Shown here: piece after piece, positions 13,868 to 14,898 of the stretch
Numbering within the stretch: the first letter of the stretch is position 1
How the letters are laid out: every line of letters starts with the position of its first letter
Assembly: GCA_003229755.1 (NCBI GenBank)
Contig: QIFJ01000133.1
Location: 1-14,898 of the forward strand
DNA: 14,898 bases
Origin: Pseudomonadota bacterium
GTDB taxonomy: Bacteria > BMS3Abin14
Direction of reading: 5' to 3'
Translations under genes and position numbers: made by a program
The notes under the pieces: generated by a model
The model's input: only the letters and a program-made list of their open reading frames with translations
The model's database searches: none
What the model was told of the DNA's origin: nothing

Positions 13868-14881
13868 CCTTCGCAACCCCCTTGAGCTTCGCTTCGTGAT
13901 TCACCAAAACCCCGACCTGCTTTATATTTGGTTTTGATCTCCGATTGATTTGGAGATGATCTCATGGCGAAAATCCCTGTTACCGTCAGGAAAGAAGTAT
14001 CTTTCCGGCGTCGCTCGGCGTCGCTTATGTCGTAGCCGGCCAGAGAATCGGCCTCCCGGACGAACTCCGCGTCATAGAGAAGCCCGAGGAAATTCTGAAC
14101 AGGCTGGCTGAAAAATTCATCTCTGAGTACCACGAGGTCAAAGCGCTCTCTTTTTATGGGGATGAACTCCAGTCCCAGTATGGAAGCCACGGCTTCGATC
14201 GCAATACCCGCGTCGGCACGGCCCCTCATGACTTCCAGGCCTACTTCAAGATGTCCTGCAGCCGTAGAGTCATAGCCTGGAATTTGGGCGGGATCCAGTC
14301 CCGACCTGTCCAGCTCCCGGTCCAGGAGGAGCCGGGTACCGCCTTGCCTTGAGCCTGCCCAGGTCTTCGAGAGCCTCAATGCCCAGGGGGTTGCCACTAC
14401 AGAGCAATATCCCCTGAGTTCTTATGGCGAAGCTTACTGCAACTGCTTCTTCACCCAGGGCCTGGGCGAGATGGTCAGTGTTGTAGCCCTCTCCGGCAGG
14501 GTTGATGAGGTGAAGGCAGGCGATGTGGCAGATCCTTTTTTTAAGAGCCATGAGACCTTCACTGCTTCCGGCCCTGGACTGAAGCGGGATCGTATCCGGA
14601 AATCGACTTCTGTATAAAGAGATCAGGTAGGAAAGGAGAGGGTCATCGCTGCCGGCGATAAGCAGAAGGCCCCTTGCCCGTGCCAGGAACTGTTCCTCAC
14701 CGGGCATGTTCACAACGCTGGATTCAATCCAGCGTTCAACAAGGTGGCGGGGAAAGACCCACTTTCCGGTTACCTTGGTCCCGGGAAGCCCCCTCTCGTG
14801 AATGAGAGTGTATATCTGCTTTTCGTTGACACCGAGAAACTCGGCCGCCTCCCTGGTGTCCATCAGCCTGCTGTCCACCAC
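13861..14881 (-). pseudogene. HTH (excisionase/MerR-like) plus PBP-like domain regulator, frameshifted
   Basis: One-component regulator. The N-terminal HTH is MDTREAAEFLGVNEKQIYTL...KWVFPRHLVERWI, residues about 7-52 from the GTG at 14881. Then comes a periplasmic-binding-protein-like ligand domain (ARGLLLIAGSDDPLL..., GNPLGIEALEDLGR). The frame breaks at about 14346-14350: GIEALEDLGRLK continues in another frame as RQGGTRLLLDREL, GYDSTAAGHLEVGLEVMRGRADAGIAIEA (split by me), up to SFLTVTG. Family members normally have an RFVNRQ-type sequence at the break, so a deletion of 2 nt or, better, about 11 nt explains it. The final about 35 residues are repeat-derived. An alternative start is GTG 14878, better spaced from the GAGG at about 14886-14890. 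Its position upstream of tupA suggests it controlled tungsten genes; the ligand is unknown. Confidence 0.82.
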
Positions 14882-14898
14882 GTACCTCGATTATTGAC

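Noticed and set aside
1..14898. tRNA or rRNA genes
   Set aside because: No cloverleaf-like or rRNA-like sequence was noticed on either strand by eye; a tRNA scan was not possible.

Overview
The window is about 15 kb of moderately GC-rich bacterial DNA and reads as a strict anaerobe. The evidence is a ferredoxin-linked 2-oxoacid oxidoreductase (iorAB), a tungsten-type aldehyde:ferredoxin oxidoreductase with a four-cluster ferredoxin partner, a tungstate uptake system, and an apparent two-selenocysteine glutaredoxin-like protein. Together with intergenic heptamer-periodic repeats and a PP-loop/Smr gene pair, this suggests a Desulfobacterota-like (former Deltaproteobacteria) or related anaerobe. 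That placement is an inference from gene content and cannot be proven from 15 kb.

Layout. (1) 1-3516, + strand: a tightly packed iorA (5' end cut by the window), iorB and paaK operon for aryl-pyruvate oxidation and aryl-acetate/CoA chemistry. (2) 3811-5153: a citrate synthase gene broken by a 10-bp tandem duplication and a second, probably 7-nt, deletion, followed by a strong terminator. (3) 5233-7283: a PP-loop (ThiI/MnmA-like) sulfurtransferase overlapping an Smr-domain gene, then a small membrane protein and a cluster of inverted repeats. (4) 7386-7991: an unrecognised 201-residue protein. (5) 8069-8296, - strand: a 75-residue Uxx-star glutaredoxin-like selenoprotein with two in-frame UGA codons, each followed by a SECIS-like hairpin. 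(6) 8411-13867: a tungsten module (ferredoxin and AOR on +, tupA-tupB-tupC on -, converging) lying between two identical 40-nt direct repeats. (7) 13861-14881, - strand: a HTH plus PBP-like regulator interrupted by a frameshift.

How it fits together. TupABC would import tungstate for the AOR. The polyferredoxin would carry AOR electrons and iorAB would reduce the same ferredoxin pool. IorAB makes aryl-acetyl-CoA from aryl-pyruvates, AOR interconverts aldehydes and acids, and PaaK activates aryl acids to CoA esters, so the window looks specialised for anaerobic use of aromatic amino acids. The HTH/PBP regulator is a plausible oxyanion- or cofactor-responsive controller of the tungsten genes, but it is broken here. 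Several intergenic regions carry degenerate 7-bp (once 8-bp) periodic repeats, and a 22-bp perfect palindrome lies at the end of tupC.
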